Part shown: piece after piece, positions 1 through 8,817 of the stretch
How the letters are laid out: the number at the start of each line of letters is the position of its first letter
Position numbering within the stretch: the first letter of the stretch is position 1
Assembly: GCA_002689325.1 (NCBI GenBank)
Contig: NZFP01000007.1
Coordinates: 1 to 43,918 of the forward strand
DNA: 43,918 nt
Source of the DNA: Rickettsiales bacterium
Lineage (GTDB): Bacteria; Pseudomonadota; Alphaproteobacteria; Methylaequorales; Methylaequoraceae
Reading direction: 5' to 3'
Notes under the pieces: model-generated
The model's database searches: none
Told to the model about the DNA's origin: nothing
Seen by the model: the letters and a program-made list of their open reading frames with translations, nothing else
Translations under genes and position numbers: made by a program

Positions 1-80
1 AAATAATAAAATTTTATAGTTTATTTTTTTATTATATTATGCTTTAAATTAATAGATTATTTTTAATTAATTTATTAAAC

Positions 81-1124
81 ATGTATTACTTTTTTAAAAA
101 TATACGAACAAAACTTTTTGTTCTTCTGTTAACCCTTGTCATCCCTATATCTAGCTATTCTGCTGATACTGAAAATGATCCATTTGAGGGTACTAATAGG
201 AATATATTTAAGTTTAATAACGTGTTAGATGACAATTTCTTTAAACCTGTTGCTAAAGGTTGGCGTAAAATACCTGATATTCCAAGAAAACCACTCTCTA
301 ACCTCGCTTCAACTGCTCAGGCGCCAATTAGCCTTGCTAACGCCATACTACAACTAAACAGAGAGAGTATTGGTAACATCTTAGGAAAATTTTTAATTAA
401 CATGACTTTTGGCTTGGGAGGAATGTTTGACATTGCTGGTACTCAAGAATTTGGAAACATGCCTACTGTGGTAGAAGACTTTGGACAGACACTTGCTACA
501 TGGGGTGTGCCAGACGGTCCCTACGTAATGTTACCTATATTTGGACCTTCTAGTGTTAGAGATTCTTTTGGATTAGGGGTAGATACAGTTTTCAACCCTC
601 TGTCATTTGCTTATAGAATGAATAATATTGGGTTAGAGGCGAGATTATCTGGACCAACCGTCAGGGGAGTTACTACAAGAGAAAAATATCTTGACTATAT
701 TGACGAAATGAAGGCAAGCTCACTTGATTTTTACGCTACCATGAGGAGTTTATATAGACAAAAAAGAAAAAAAGAAATTAGCGGTGAACTTGAAGAATCA
801 ACGTCTCTTCTTGGCCTTCCCATAAAAAACACTGAAAACGCACCAAACATGATTGATGACTCTGAAGTTTCAACAGAAATTAGTATCGATTCTAATGATC
901 AAATCGAAGATAAGCCACAAAAGATTACAAAAATTGAGGTTCCATCTAGTAGTCTTAAAAAAATGGTTAAGTCTTCCGCTAAGAGTGATGTTGGTCTAAT
1001 GCCTTCGTCTAATTATCCAGGGGCCAGCAGCACTGGCGGTTACGCACCTAGAATTTACAATGGTTTAATGCCTTCTTCAACATATCCTGGATTTAGTGGT
1101 TCGAGAGTTAACTTAATCGAATAG
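81..1124 (+). CDS. mlaA: MlaA (VacJ) family phospholipid-asymmetry protein
   Basis: MlaA family member; such proteins sit at the outer membrane and remove misplaced phospholipids from the outer leaflet, passing them to MlaC. The family core covers roughly residues 30-230, beginning with the typical DPFEGTNR and followed by the FGLGGMFD and PYVMLPIFGPSSVRD motifs. A hydrophobic signal segment spans residues 10-27, but there is no cysteine anywhere, so no lipobox: the protein is not lipidated as in Escherichia coli. A polar C-terminal extension (about 235-347) is absent from the short E. coli protein and ends with two copies of GLMPSSxYPG (305-314 and 328-337). mlaC follows 15 bases downstream, supporting a two-gene operon. 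The mlaFED transporter genes are not in this window. Family assignment is secure; the role of the tail is unknown. Confidence 0.93.
   Translation: MYYFFKNIRTKLFVLLLTLVIPISSYSADTENDPFEGTNRNIFKFNNVLDDNFFKPVAKGWRKIPDIPRKPLSNLASTAQAPISLANAILQLNRESIGNILGKFLINMTFGLGGMFDIAGTQEFGNMPTVVEDFGQTLATWGVPDGPYVMLPIFGPSSVRDSFGLGVDTVFNPLSFAYRMNNIGLEARLSGPTVRGVTTREKYLDYIDEMKASSLDFYATMRSLYRQKRKKEISGELEESTSLLGLPIKNTENAPNMIDDSEVSTEISIDSNDQIEDKPQKITKIEVPSSSLKKMVKSSAKSDVGLMPSSNYPGASSTGGYAPRIYNGLMPSSTYPGFSGSRVNLIE
993..1091 (+). repeat. Imperfect tandem coding repeat in mlaA 3' end
   Basis: Two copies of a ten-residue unit, GLMPSS[N/T]YPG, lie 23 residues apart at the protein C-terminus. The codons differ between the copies (for example gtcta/gttta, tcgtct/tcttca), so the peptide is conserved rather than the DNA, which suggests selection on the protein sequence. 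Confidence 0.7.
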
Positions 1125-1139
1125 GGTGTTAAACAGGGT

Positions 1140-1730
1140 ATGCTGAAAAGATTCGTATTAACCTTCTTACTTTTGGCACCAACCGTTTCTTTTTCTGGAG
1201 GATTAGCCGATAAAAGCAAAGTCTTTGTTGAGAATCTAGGTAAAGAAGTTGTTGAAAAGGTTTCTGACATAAATATTTCTGATAACCAAAGGCTACAAAA
1301 TTTTAAAAAACTATATCTATCTACCTTTGATAACTATTATATATCTAGATTTGTTTTAGGAAGATATTGGAGGACTATAGACAAAAACATACAAAAACAA
1401 TTTGTTAAATCATTCAATAAGTATATTGTCGCAACTTATGCTCCTAAGTTTAAGGGTTGGGAGGGAACCTTTAAAGCAACCGATTCATTATTTGAAAATA
1501 ACTATTATAATGTAAAGATGGACATTGAGAATAAAGATGGGCCAACTTTAAAAATGATGTGGAAAATGTACTTAAATAAAAACAAAGAATTTAAAGTCCT
1601 TGATGTTAACATTGATGGTGTAAGTATGTTGGTTACTCAAAGGGCAGAATTTTTATCAGTAATTAAGAATAACCCGAATGGTGTTAAAGGTTTAATTGCT
1701 GAGATGGAAAAAAAATCTGCTGGATCTTAA
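1140..1730 (+). CDS. mlaC: MlaC/Ttg2D family periplasmic phospholipid-binding protein
   Basis: MlaC-type lipid carrier that shuttles phospholipids between the outer-membrane MlaA complex and the inner-membrane MlaFEDB transporter. Residues 1-20 form a signal peptide with a hydrophobic core (FVLTFLLLAP). Family features include the FVLGRYWR segment near residues 75-82, followed by a helix ending in FVKSFNKYIVATYAPKF, and a late VDG-like turn (NIDGVSMLVTQRAEF) typical of the fold. The 196-residue length is normal. It lies directly after mlaA on the same strand. The next gene converges on it with a 25-base gap and no evident terminator hairpin. Confidence 0.9.
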   Translation: MLKRFVLTFLLLAPTVSFSGGLADKSKVFVENLGKEVVEKVSDINISDNQRLQNFKKLYLSTFDNYYISRFVLGRYWRTIDKNIQKQFVKSFNKYIVATYAPKFKGWEGTFKATDSLFENNYYNVKMDIENKDGPTLKMMWKMYLNKNKEFKVLDVNIDGVSMLVTQRAEFLSVIKNNPNGVKGLIAEMEKKSAGS

Positions 1731-1755
1731 CCCTATTCTCTAACTTTTTTTAGTT

Positions 1756-3132
1756 TTATTCTAGAAGTTTAAACATTATTGAGCAAATAAACCCTCCAAG
1801 TGTTGATAAACCAACTAAATTGTTATCTGATAAGTGCGATGCCTCAGGAAGCATCGCTGAACAAATCATGGTTAACATTGCTCCAGCTGCTATACCTTCA
1901 ATAAACACCAAGCTACCATGGCTTATCGAATCGCCAATATACGCCCCTAATGCTGCACCAACTGCTGTTAGAATAACAAGACTTGACCAAAGAGATAATA
2001 CTCTTGTAAAGCTCATTCCTTGTTTTTGCATTTGAGCAGAACTAGATAAAGCCTCAGGAAAATTTGACAAGAATAATCCAGCGATAAATGTATAAGGCAA
2101 AACGCTCAAGAATGTAGGTTCTATCCCATTAGCAGCCTGAGCGGCAGCAGTTCCAAATATAGCTATACCTATCACAATACTCTCTGGAATTGCATCAAGA
2201 GCTATTCCCAACCAAATAGCCATAGCCGCATGACTGTGAGAATCATGGTCCTTTTGAAGATCGGTTCTCGTCGGAAGTTGTTGACCTGTTCCTAAACTAA
2301 TTGCCTTCATAGCCTGGTTGGTCCAGTTTTTTTTTTCTAAGTTATCTTGCTCAAGAAATGCAATATTTTCTTCGTGCCTTTCTGTGGCAAGTTTTTTTAC
2401 AGCTTCATCAAATTCAGGTATCATTTTCCTTAACTCATGAAAGTCATCAGCACTTAAAACTAATAGTTCTGTTTTTTCCGTGGCCCTTACATCTGACGGT
2501 CTTTTTGTATTATTCAATAAGGCCATTTCGCCAACAATTGAACCTTTTTCAAGTTCTATATCTCTATGATCGGGACTGTCTACAGATAACTTTCCGTAGT
2601 GAACTATGAACATAGCTTGTGCTGTGTCACCTCGGGAAAAAACTTTATCACCATCATTATATAATCTAGGCTTTAACCTTACTAAAATCGCCTCTATGTC
2701 TTCAGGGCTAACTGAAGCGAACATTGGAATATTACAGATATCCTCAAGAGTTTCGCGAAAAAACTTTTCCTTTTTTATTGCAGATTTGGAAATAATATAT
2801 GCTGTTTTTCTAAGATAACCTCCACCTTGACCAATAAGTTGATCCAAAAGAACAAAAAGAAGTCCTCCAACAATACATCCGCCTATTAAAACAAAAAAAC
2901 TATGCTTACTTTCACTAATTTCCTGAGGTGTTTCTGCAACTACTAGATGTTCTACAGTAGGTGCTACTAATTCGATTGCTAGAGCTGATAATAATGCTCC
3001 TGCTCCAAATGCTGCTAAGATTCCTATAATGTAGGAGGGAATTTTAAGGGTTAAGCCTACCAGTGAACCTAGAGTTAGTGAAAATGCTGCGATGCCCCCT
3101 GAAAAAAAGGCCCAATAAACCAAAGTAGTCAT
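1756..3132 (-). CDS. ZIP-family metal transporter with inserted cyclic-nucleotide-binding domain
   Basis: Predicted inner-membrane metal cation permease with a cytoplasmic sensor domain. Three hydrophobic helices (about residues 4-26, 32-56, 78-100) are followed by a soluble segment of some 190 residues, then further helices carrying ZIP-like motifs: HSHAAMAIWLGIALDAIPES (299-318) and SNFPEAL (356-362). The soluble part holds a cyclic-nucleotide-binding domain (about 131-245) with a phosphate-binding cassette GEMALL...KR (201-211) including the arginine expected to contact the nucleotide phosphate. A His/Asp-rich stretch (DHDSHSH, 295-301) precedes helix 4, as in many ZIP proteins. I chose the ATG at 3132 because GGAGGG lies 3 bases upstream; a TTG at 3174 in the same frame adds 14 residues but lacks such a site. 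Ligand and metal are not determinable from sequence. Confidence 0.8.
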   Translation of the reverse strand: MTTLVYWAFFSGGIAAFSLTLGSLVGLTLKIPSYIIGILAAFGAGALLSALAIELVAPTVEHLVVAETPQEISESKHSFFVLIGGCIVGGLLFVLLDQLIGQGGGYLRKTAYIISKSAIKKEKFFRETLEDICNIPMFASVSPEDIEAILVRLKPRLYNDGDKVFSRGDTAQAMFIVHYGKLSVDSPDHRDIELEKGSIVGEMALLNNTKRPSDVRATEKTELLVLSADDFHELRKMIPEFDEAVKKLATERHEENIAFLEQDNLEKKNWTNQAMKAISLGTGQQLPTRTDLQKDHDSHSHAAMAIWLGIALDAIPESIVIGIAIFGTAAAQAANGIEPTFLSVLPYTFIAGLFLSNFPEALSSSAQMQKQGMSFTRVLSLWSSLVILTAVGAALGAYIGDSISHGSLVFIEGIAAGAMLTMICSAMLPEASHLSDNNLVGLSTLGGFICSIMFKLLE

Positions 3133-3135
3133 ATA

Positions 3136-3141
3136 CCCTCC
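3136..3141 (-). promoter_or_regulatory. Ribosome binding site of the ZIP/CNB gene
   Basis: GGAGGG on the minus strand sits 3 bases before the ATG at 3132. It is one of the few strong Shine-Dalgarno sequences in this AT-rich window and decides the start codon of this gene. Confidence 0.65.
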
Positions 3142-3213
3142 GTAAAATAAAAAACTAATTTTACACCATATCAAGTTTTTTTTAAATAATTTTTTTAAAT
3201 AGACTTGTTAAAT

Positions 3214-3290
3214 TGGTAGGCCCGGAGGGACTTGAACCCCCGACAACACCGTTATGAGCGGTGCGTTCTAACCAACTGAACTACGGGCCT
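3214..3290 (-). tRNA. tRNA with CAU anticodon, probably tRNA-Ile2 (lysidine type)
   Basis: A complete 77-base cloverleaf with encoded CCA. The acceptor stem AGGCCCG pairs fully with CGGGCCT, the T-loop is TTCAAGT, the anticodon stem is CACCG/CGGTG and the loop is CTCATAA, so the anticodon is CAU (complement at 3254-3256). The A1:U72 pair, the C4:G69 and C5:G68 pairs and the anticodon stem resemble tRNA-Ile, and those C:G pairs are known recognition elements for TilS. I therefore favour tRNA-Ile2, in which C34 becomes lysidine and AUA is read. Elongator tRNA-Met is the alternative; initiator tRNA is excluded by the paired 1:72 end. It lies between rpoD and the ZIP gene on the same strand. Confidence 0.88.
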
Positions 3291-3375
3291 AATTGAAATA
3301 TTTAATGGGTTGTTAAATATAATAATCTTTAAATTATTATCTTACAAAACCTTTTTTATAGAATTTGAATAGTTA

Positions 3376-5313
3376 TCAGTTATCAAGAAAACTTCTTAAT
3401 TTTCTGGAGCGGCTAGGATGTTTTAATTTTCTAAGACCCTTTGCTTCAATTTGTCTTATTCTTTCTCGTGTCACTGAAAATTGTTGCCCAACTTCCTCTA
3501 AAGTATGGTCTGTATTCATTCCTATACCAAATCTCATTCTTAACACTCTCTCCTCACGAGGTGTTAACGTTGATAATACACCCGTTGTTGCCTCACGAAG
3601 ATTATTTTGAATGGCAGCATCTAATGGTAGTTTAATTGCTTTATCTTCAATAAAGTCACCCAGATGACTATCATCTTCATCACCAACAGGAGTTTCCAAA
3701 CTTATTGGTTCCTTTGCGATTTTTAAAACTTTTCTTACTTTTTCAATAGGCATACCCAACCTAGATGCCAATTCCTCAGGTTGTGGCTCAACACCATTTT
3801 CATTGAGTATTTGTCTTGAAACCCTAACTAGCTTACTTATTGTTTCTATCATGTGGACAGGAATTCTTATTGTTCTAGCTTGATCAGCAATGGACCTAGT
3901 GATTGCTTGTCTGATCCACCACGTAGCATAAGTTGAAAATTTATAGCCTCTTTTATATTCAAATTTATCAACAGCTTTCATTAATCCTATATTGCCTTCT
4001 TGAATCAAATCTAAAAATTGAAGGCCACGATTTGTATATTTTTTAGCTATGGATATTACGAGTCTTAAGTTAGCTTCAATCATTTCCTTTTTTGCTTTTC
4101 CAGACTCAACAACACCTTCATTTATTACTTTGTAAATTTCTGCAATTTCTTCAGTGGTCATTAAAGAATTATTCACGATATCCTTCAACTCAGATACAGA
4201 GTTAATAGTTTCGTCGTTTTCTGCAAAAGCTTTCCACTTTTTATCAGTTTTCTTTTTTAAGTTTTTAAGCCAATTTCTGTTTATTCCATTTTTATTAAAT
4301 TCGCTCTTAAATTCCTCATTATTAATTTTAAGTTTTTTAGAAATACTAGAAAGTCTATTTATCAAAGTAATAGTTTTAAAATTGAAACTTTTATGTTTTT
4401 CTACAACATCATCTATCCTCGATTGATTTATAAATAGACCACAAATTAAATCAGAAATATTTTGCTCGTTATTTCTAATTTTACTCATAGTTTTAAGATC
4501 AACTTTCTTATTCAAAGTTTTTGACTCAATGTAATCAGACCTAATTTTTTGATATTTCTTGTAGTTTTTTGAAAAATTCTTCAAGTTTTCAATAATAGTA
4601 GGTCTAAGACTTTCCTCTTTCTCTAAAATTGATAAATCAGAGACATCATTGGTATCTTCACTTTCTTCCTCAGAATCAAATTCGGTTTCTTCGTCATTAT
4701 TTTTTTCTGAATCTTCTTTGTTTTCACCTTCAAATATAGTTTCATCTTCTATTTCAAGTGAATCAAAATCATCTTGCAAACCATTTATTGATCTAAAAGT
4801 TGCATCTAAGTCTATAAAGTCTCTAAGTTGTCTTTCTTCTTTATTATATTCTTCAAAAAAATTAAAAATTGAGCTCATGGAAATAAAACTTCTAGAAAAA
4901 GCATCCTCTATTTTTTTTTTCCCACTTTCTATTCTTTTTGCAATTTCTATCTCTCCAGAACGCGACAACAATTCCACATTCCCCATTTCTTTAAGATACA
5001 TTCTAACTGGATCATCAGCTCTTCCTGTATCACTATCCTTATCTGCAGTTGATTTGAGTGCTACTCTATTATCTTCTTCATCTGATGAACTGTCATCAGC
5101 ATCATTTTCATAAATCTGTATGTTTAAATTTTCAATCTTAGAATAAAATTCATCCTTGTCCTCAAATTGACCTTCTTCTAATATGTTTTCACATTCGTCT
5201 CTTTTTAAAAAACCTTGTCTTTTTCCTTTAGCAATAAGTTTTTTTAAAAGTTCGCCGGTTTTATAAATAAGTGGTTCTTCTGAATTAATTTTTTTATTTT
5301 TATTTTCGGGCAT
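3376..5313 (-). CDS. rpoD: RNA polymerase primary sigma factor RpoD (sigma-70)
   Basis: Housekeeping sigma factor directing RNA polymerase to -10/-35 promoters. All group 1 landmarks are present: a region 1.1-like N-terminus (about 1-90), region 1.2 beginning [11 protein letters not shown] (101-111), an acidic lysine-rich non-conserved insert (about 180-350), region 2 from [16 protein letters not shown] (around 415) through [14 protein letters not shown], region 3, and region 4 with [17 protein letters not shown] and the helix-turn-helix [20 protein letters not shown] (614-633). Length 645 is normal for alphaproteobacteria. It follows dnaG with a 51-base gap on the same strand; yqeY-dnaG-rpoD is a conserved alphaproteobacterial arrangement. 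The N-terminal part is unusually rich in Asp/Glu/Ser. Confidence 0.98.
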   Translation of the reverse strand: MPENKNKKINSEEPLIYKTGELLKKLIAKGKRQGFLKRDECENILEEGQFEDKDEFYSKIENLNIQIYENDADDSSSDEEDNRVALKSTADKDSDTGRADDPVRMYLKEMGNVELLSRSGEIEIAKRIESGKKKIEDAFSRSFISMSSIFNFFEEYNKEERQLRDFIDLDATFRSINGLQDDFDSLEIEDETIFEGENKEDSEKNNDEETEFDSEEESEDTNDVSDLSILEKEESLRPTIIENLKNFSKNYKKYQKIRSDYIESKTLNKKVDLKTMSKIRNNEQNISDLICGLFINQSRIDDVVEKHKSFNFKTITLINRLSSISKKLKINNEEFKSEFNKNGINRNWLKNLKKKTDKKWKAFAENDETINSVSELKDIVNNSLMTTEEIAEIYKVINEGVVESGKAKKEMIEANLRLVISIAKKYTNRGLQFLDLIQEGNIGLMKAVDKFEYKRGYKFSTYATWWIRQAITRSIADQARTIRIPVHMIETISKLVRVSRQILNENGVEPQPEELASRLGMPIEKVRKVLKIAKEPISLETPVGDEDDSHLGDFIEDKAIKLPLDAAIQNNLREATTGVLSTLTPREERVLRMRFGIGMNTDHTLEEVGQQFSVTRERIRQIEAKGLRKLKHPSRSRKLRSFLDN

Positions 5314-5364
5314 AATTTTTAAAGCTTTTATTACATATCTAAATGAACAGCTAATGAATAATAT

Positions 5365-7110
5365 TCAAGATTTTTTTTTAATTACACTAATTTCTTCTAT
5401 TAACAAATTATACTGATTAATCATTTTAGAAGTTTCATTTTTGTCAGTTGAATAAGTAATCATTTTTTTTAATTTTTCTTTTTCTTTTATTAAGTCAGGT
5501 AATTTTAGATTATTTAATATTTGAACAAAAAGTTGGACCTTTTCAGATTTTTTTAGGACCTTTAAATGAGTTTGATACAAATTATTTAATTTTTCTATAA
5601 TTGATGAATATTTATTTTTTAATCTATTTATCGGGAGGTCTTTAGATTCATTTTCAGAACTAATAGTTGTTATAATATCCTTTTTTATTGCCTCCAAACT
5701 ATTATTATCTAATTTAATCTTAGCTATATCTTCAATCATTGATAAAAAAATTTCCATTTCAAAAAAAGCATAAACAATTAATAGCTTTTCATTGATTTGA
5801 CCTTCTGCTTTTTGAAAATAAGTTTTCACCCCTTTGTTCTTCAAAGAGTTTTTTTCCCATAAAAATTGTTTTTTTTTATTCATTAAAAACTTGTAATATT
5901 CAGTTGATACAGATCTATTCTTAATTTTATTCGAATAAGACTTAATTGTTTCATCAATTTTAGCAATAAATTCAGGGCTAAAATCATTAAAAGACTCAAT
6001 TATAATTTTCCACAAAAAATCAGCTAAGCTTATCGCACTAGCTTTGAGAAAATTAAACTGCTGAAAATTATTTTTATTAAAAAAACTGTCGGGATCGTAC
6101 TCAGAGGGCAAAATAATAAACTTGAATGATTTTCCTGGTGACAGAAATTCAAGAGTTTTAAGTGCAATTTTTTTTGTTGACTCTTGACCAGCTGTGTCAC
6201 CATCAAAACAAATGAAGGGAACGTCAACTAGATTCCAAAGTTTATTCATCTGGTTTGATGATAAAGATGTCCCCATTGATGATAATGCGCATTTGAAATT
6301 ATTTTTATACATGGAAATCACATCCATATAGCCTTCTACTAAAATAAGTTCTTTATTTTTTTTTATAACTTCATAATTTTGAGTAAGTCCGAATAAAATC
6401 TCACTTTTTTTAAAGATTGAACTTTCCTGAGAGTTTATGTATTTAATTTTTGATGCACCAAGTGACCTTGCCCCGAAGGCAACAATTTTATTTGCATAAT
6501 TAAAAATAGGGAATGTTATTCTTCCTTTAAATCTTCCAAAAAAATTATTGTCTTCTTTTTTTATAAACAAATCTGTTTTTTTTAAATCCTCTAAAGAAAT
6601 TCCATAATCACTGAAATAATTAATTATCTTTTCTTCGTTTGGACAAAACCCTATGTGGAACTTATCTATTGACTCTAAATCTATTTTTCTTGATTTTAGG
6701 TAATTTATTGCAGAATTATTAGTTTTAAGGTTTTTAACGAACAAATCATTAGCCAAACTTAAGATTCTAAAAAGTTTATTCTGTTGATTAAGTCTTTCTG
6801 AATCTTCATAAACAAAATCAATTCCCAGGTAATTGGATAAGTATTTAATTGTTTCTGGAAAAGAAAAATTTTTAAATTCCTGTATAAAAGTTATTACATT
6901 TCCTCCAGCTTTACACCCAAAACAATGATATAACCCTTTACTATCATTAACGTTGAAAGAGGGCGTTTTCTCATCATGAAAAGGACATTTTCCTACAAAG
7001 GAATTGCCTCTTGGTGTTAATGTGACATATTTTGAGATTAGTTGAGATAATTTTGAGCGAGTGTTAAATTGTATTAATAGTTCTTCTATTGATATTCTTT
7101 TTCTTTTCAT
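5365..7110 (-). CDS. dnaG: DNA primase DnaG
   Basis: Synthesises RNA primers at the replication fork. The N-terminal zinc-binding domain has the CPFH...CFGC arrangement (C42, H45, C63, C66). The catalytic core follows, with the TOPRIM motifs LVEGYMDVI (about 257-265) and FDGDTAGQ (about 302-309). The C-terminal third, where the helicase-binding domain lies, is rich in Lys/Asn and poorly conserved. Length 581 is slightly short but complete. The start overlaps the yqeY stop by 4 bases (ATGA type), indicating translational coupling. Confidence 0.97.
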   Translation of the reverse strand: MKRKRISIEELLIQFNTRSKLSQLISKYVTLTPRGNSFVGKCPFHDEKTPSFNVNDSKGLYHCFGCKAGGNVITFIQEFKNFSFPETIKYLSNYLGIDFVYEDSERLNQQNKLFRILSLANDLFVKNLKTNNSAINYLKSRKIDLESIDKFHIGFCPNEEKIINYFSDYGISLEDLKKTDLFIKKEDNNFFGRFKGRITFPIFNYANKIVAFGARSLGASKIKYINSQESSIFKKSEILFGLTQNYEVIKKNKELILVEGYMDVISMYKNNFKCALSSMGTSLSSNQMNKLWNLVDVPFICFDGDTAGQESTKKIALKTLEFLSPGKSFKFIILPSEYDPDSFFNKNNFQQFNFLKASAISLADFLWKIIIESFNDFSPEFIAKIDETIKSYSNKIKNRSVSTEYYKFLMNKKKQFLWEKNSLKNKGVKTYFQKAEGQINEKLLIVYAFFEMEIFLSMIEDIAKIKLDNNSLEAIKKDIITTISSENESKDLPINRLKNKYSSIIEKLNNLYQTHLKVLKKSEKVQLFVQILNNLKLPDLIKEKEKLKKMITYSTDKNETSKMINQYNLLIEEISVIKKKS

Positions 7111-7568
7111 TTAAGATTTTTTTTAGCCAGATTAGCAACCTCTTTCATATCGACTTGACCTGGATATTCACTTTTTAAAAAGCTTATTAATTTGCCTAAG
7201 TCTTTTATAGATAAGCAATCTAAATCGGATATTGTTTTAATGATAATTTTTTCAAGTTCATCAGATGTAATTTGCTTAGGTAAAAACGAGTTTATAATCT
7301 CAATTTCTTTTTCTTCTCTTTTCTTAAGATCAATTCTCCCAGCTTTTGAATAGATATCTACACTTTCTTTTCTTTGCTTGACCATATTTTGAAGAAGTAA
7401 AAGGATCTGCTGATCTGAAATAGTATCTCCCTTTTTTTTTGTTCTGTTTTCAATATCACTGTCTTTAATGGCAGCTAAAATAAGACGTAATGTTGCGGTT
7501 GCAATATCATCCCTTTTTTTGAGATTATCGTTTAGACTTTTTTTAATATTTTCTCTCAGAGAAGTCAT
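7107..7568 (-). CDS. yqeY: GatB/YqeY domain-containing protein
   Basis: Small helical protein related to the tail domain of the GatB amidotransferase subunit; its precise function is unsettled, although a tRNA-related role has been proposed from the domain. The sequence shows typical features: LRENIKKSLNDNLKKRD at the N-terminus, TLRLILAAIKDSDIE, a KQRKESVDIYSKAGRIDL segment, and EIEIINSFLPKQ. Length 153 matches the family. It is the first gene of the yqeY-dnaG-rpoD run, overlapping dnaG by 4 bases and diverging from carA across about 100 bases. Confidence 0.93.
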   Translation of the reverse strand: MTSLRENIKKSLNDNLKKRDDIATATLRLILAAIKDSDIENRTKKKGDTISDQQILLLLQNMVKQRKESVDIYSKAGRIDLKKREEKEIEIINSFLPKQITSDELEKIIIKTISDLDCLSIKDLGKLISFLKSEYPGQVDMKEVANLAKKNLK

Positions 7569-7632
7569 TATTGATATCCATATCTAATAAACCCAAAAAA
7601 ATCAATAAAACTATTAAATTTCATTTTCAACT

Positions 7633-7661
7633 TTGGAAAAAATTTATTCTGTGTATATTAT
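7633..7661 (+). promoter_or_regulatory. Candidate sigma-70 promoter of carAB
   Basis: TTGGAA (7633-7638) and TATTAT (7656-7661) are separated by exactly 17 bases, a close match to a primary-sigma promoter. Transcription would begin about 7668-7669, at the ATG chosen for carA, so the message may be leaderless. In such an AT-rich region chance matches are common, so support is moderate. Confidence 0.4.
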
Positions 7662-7668
7662 TTCTCAA

Positions 7669-8817
7669 ATGTTAAAAGGCTCTATTAATGAGAATGATGA
7701 TTGTATTCTTGTATTGAATAATGGTCATCATTTTTTGGGGAAGGGTTTCGGTTATCACGGAAACTTCTTTGGTGAAATTTGTTTTAATACATCAATTACT
7801 GGTTATCAGGAAATTCTCACTGATCCCTCTTATTTTAAACAAATTATAACCTTTACTTTTCCTCATATTGGAATAGTAGGAACTAATAAAGTAGATATTG
7901 AAAGTTCTAAAATATATGCGTCAGCTTGTATAATAAATAATGAGCTGACCCCATCTTCAAATTTTAGATCAGAAAAAAATTTTGAGAATTGGCTTAAAAA
8001 AAATAAAAAAGCATGTATTACCGGCATTGATACCAGATTACTTACAAAAATAATTAGAGATAAAGGAGCTTGTAATGCACTTATTCATTTCCCAAGAAAA
8101 AATTTAGAAAAAATTGATTATTTAAAAAATGAATTAACTAGTTTTCCTTCTATGAAAAACACTGACTTAGCCTCTGAAGTGTCAACAAAGTATATCTTCA
8201 AGTGGGATAATAATAAAAAGATACCTGTAAATTTTAAAGATATTAAAGGTAAGTTCATAGCCGTTTTAGACTATGGAATAAAAAATAATATTCTTAAAAT
8301 TCTAAATCAAAGTAAATATCAAATTATTGTTTTTCCATATAATTACAAAATAGAAAAGATTTTAAATAAAAATACAGTTGGAGTTTTTTTGTCTAATGGA
8401 CCAGGCGACCCAAAAGCTACATTTGAAAAAGTTAAAAATAATTTATGCCTGATTAAAAATACTGAAATACCTATTTTTGGAATATGTTTAGGACACCAAA
8501 TCCTTTCACTTTTATTTGGTGGAGAAACTGAAAAAATGCACCATGGGCATAGAGGGGCGAATCATCCTATTAAAAATCATGCGAATGGAAAAGTTGAAAT
8601 TACTGTTCAAAATCATGGTTTTGTTGTTTCAAAAAAAAAGCTACCAAAAAATATGAAAGTAACACATTCATCTCTTTTTGATGGTTCAATTGCAGGAATA
8701 AAAATTGTGAAAAAACCTTTTTTTTCAGTTCAATACCATCCAGAGTCTTCACCAGGTCCGCAAGATAGTAGATATTTATTTCAAAAATTTGAAAAATTAA
8801 TAGAAAATTATGCCTAA
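7669..8817 (+). CDS. carA: Carbamoyl-phosphate synthase small subunit
   Basis: Glutaminase subunit that hydrolyses glutamine and channels ammonia to CarB for carbamoyl phosphate, the precursor of pyrimidines and arginine. The N-terminal CarA domain begins [16 protein letters not shown], with [17 protein letters not shown] shortly after; the C-terminal class I glutaminase domain has [15 protein letters not shown] (nucleophile Cys) and the catalytic HPE of YHPESSPGP. From the ATG at 7669 it is 382 residues, as usual. A TTG 36 bases upstream in frame would overlap the candidate promoter, so I prefer the ATG. The stop overlaps the carB start by 8 bases. Confidence 0.96.
   Translation: MLKGSINENDDCILVLNNGHHFLGKGFGYHGNFFGEICFNTSITGYQEILTDPSYFKQIITFTFPHIGIVGTNKVDIESSKIYASACIINNELTPSSNFRSEKNFENWLKKNKKACITGIDTRLLTKIIRDKGACNALIHFPRKNLEKIDYLKNELTSFPSMKNTDLASEVSTKYIFKWDNNKKIPVNFKDIKGKFIAVLDYGIKNNILKILNQSKYQIIVFPYNYKIEKILNKNTVGVFLSNGPGDPKATFEKVKNNLCLIKNTEIPIFGICLGHQILSLLFGGETEKMHHGHRGANHPIKNHANGKVEITVQNHGFVVSKKKLPKNMKVTHSSLFDGSIAGIKIVKKPFFSVQYHPESSPGPQDSRYLFQKFEKLIENYA

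Noticed and set aside
3319-3340. 8-base perfect inverted repeat (ATAATAAT/ATTATTAT) between rpoD and the tRNA, considered as an rpoD terminator
   Set aside because: The stem has only A:T pairs and no following T run on the minus strand, so it is not a convincing intrinsic terminator in this base composition.
4649-5113. 154-codon Ser-rich open frame on the plus strand inside rpoD
   Set aside because: It is the complement of the acidic Asp/Glu-rich part of rpoD; the poly-serine composition is the expected antisense artefact.
7633-7668. TTG start for carA adding 12 residues
   Set aside because: The added residues do not resemble CarA N-termini and the segment holds a good promoter match; the ATG at 7669 gives the normal length.
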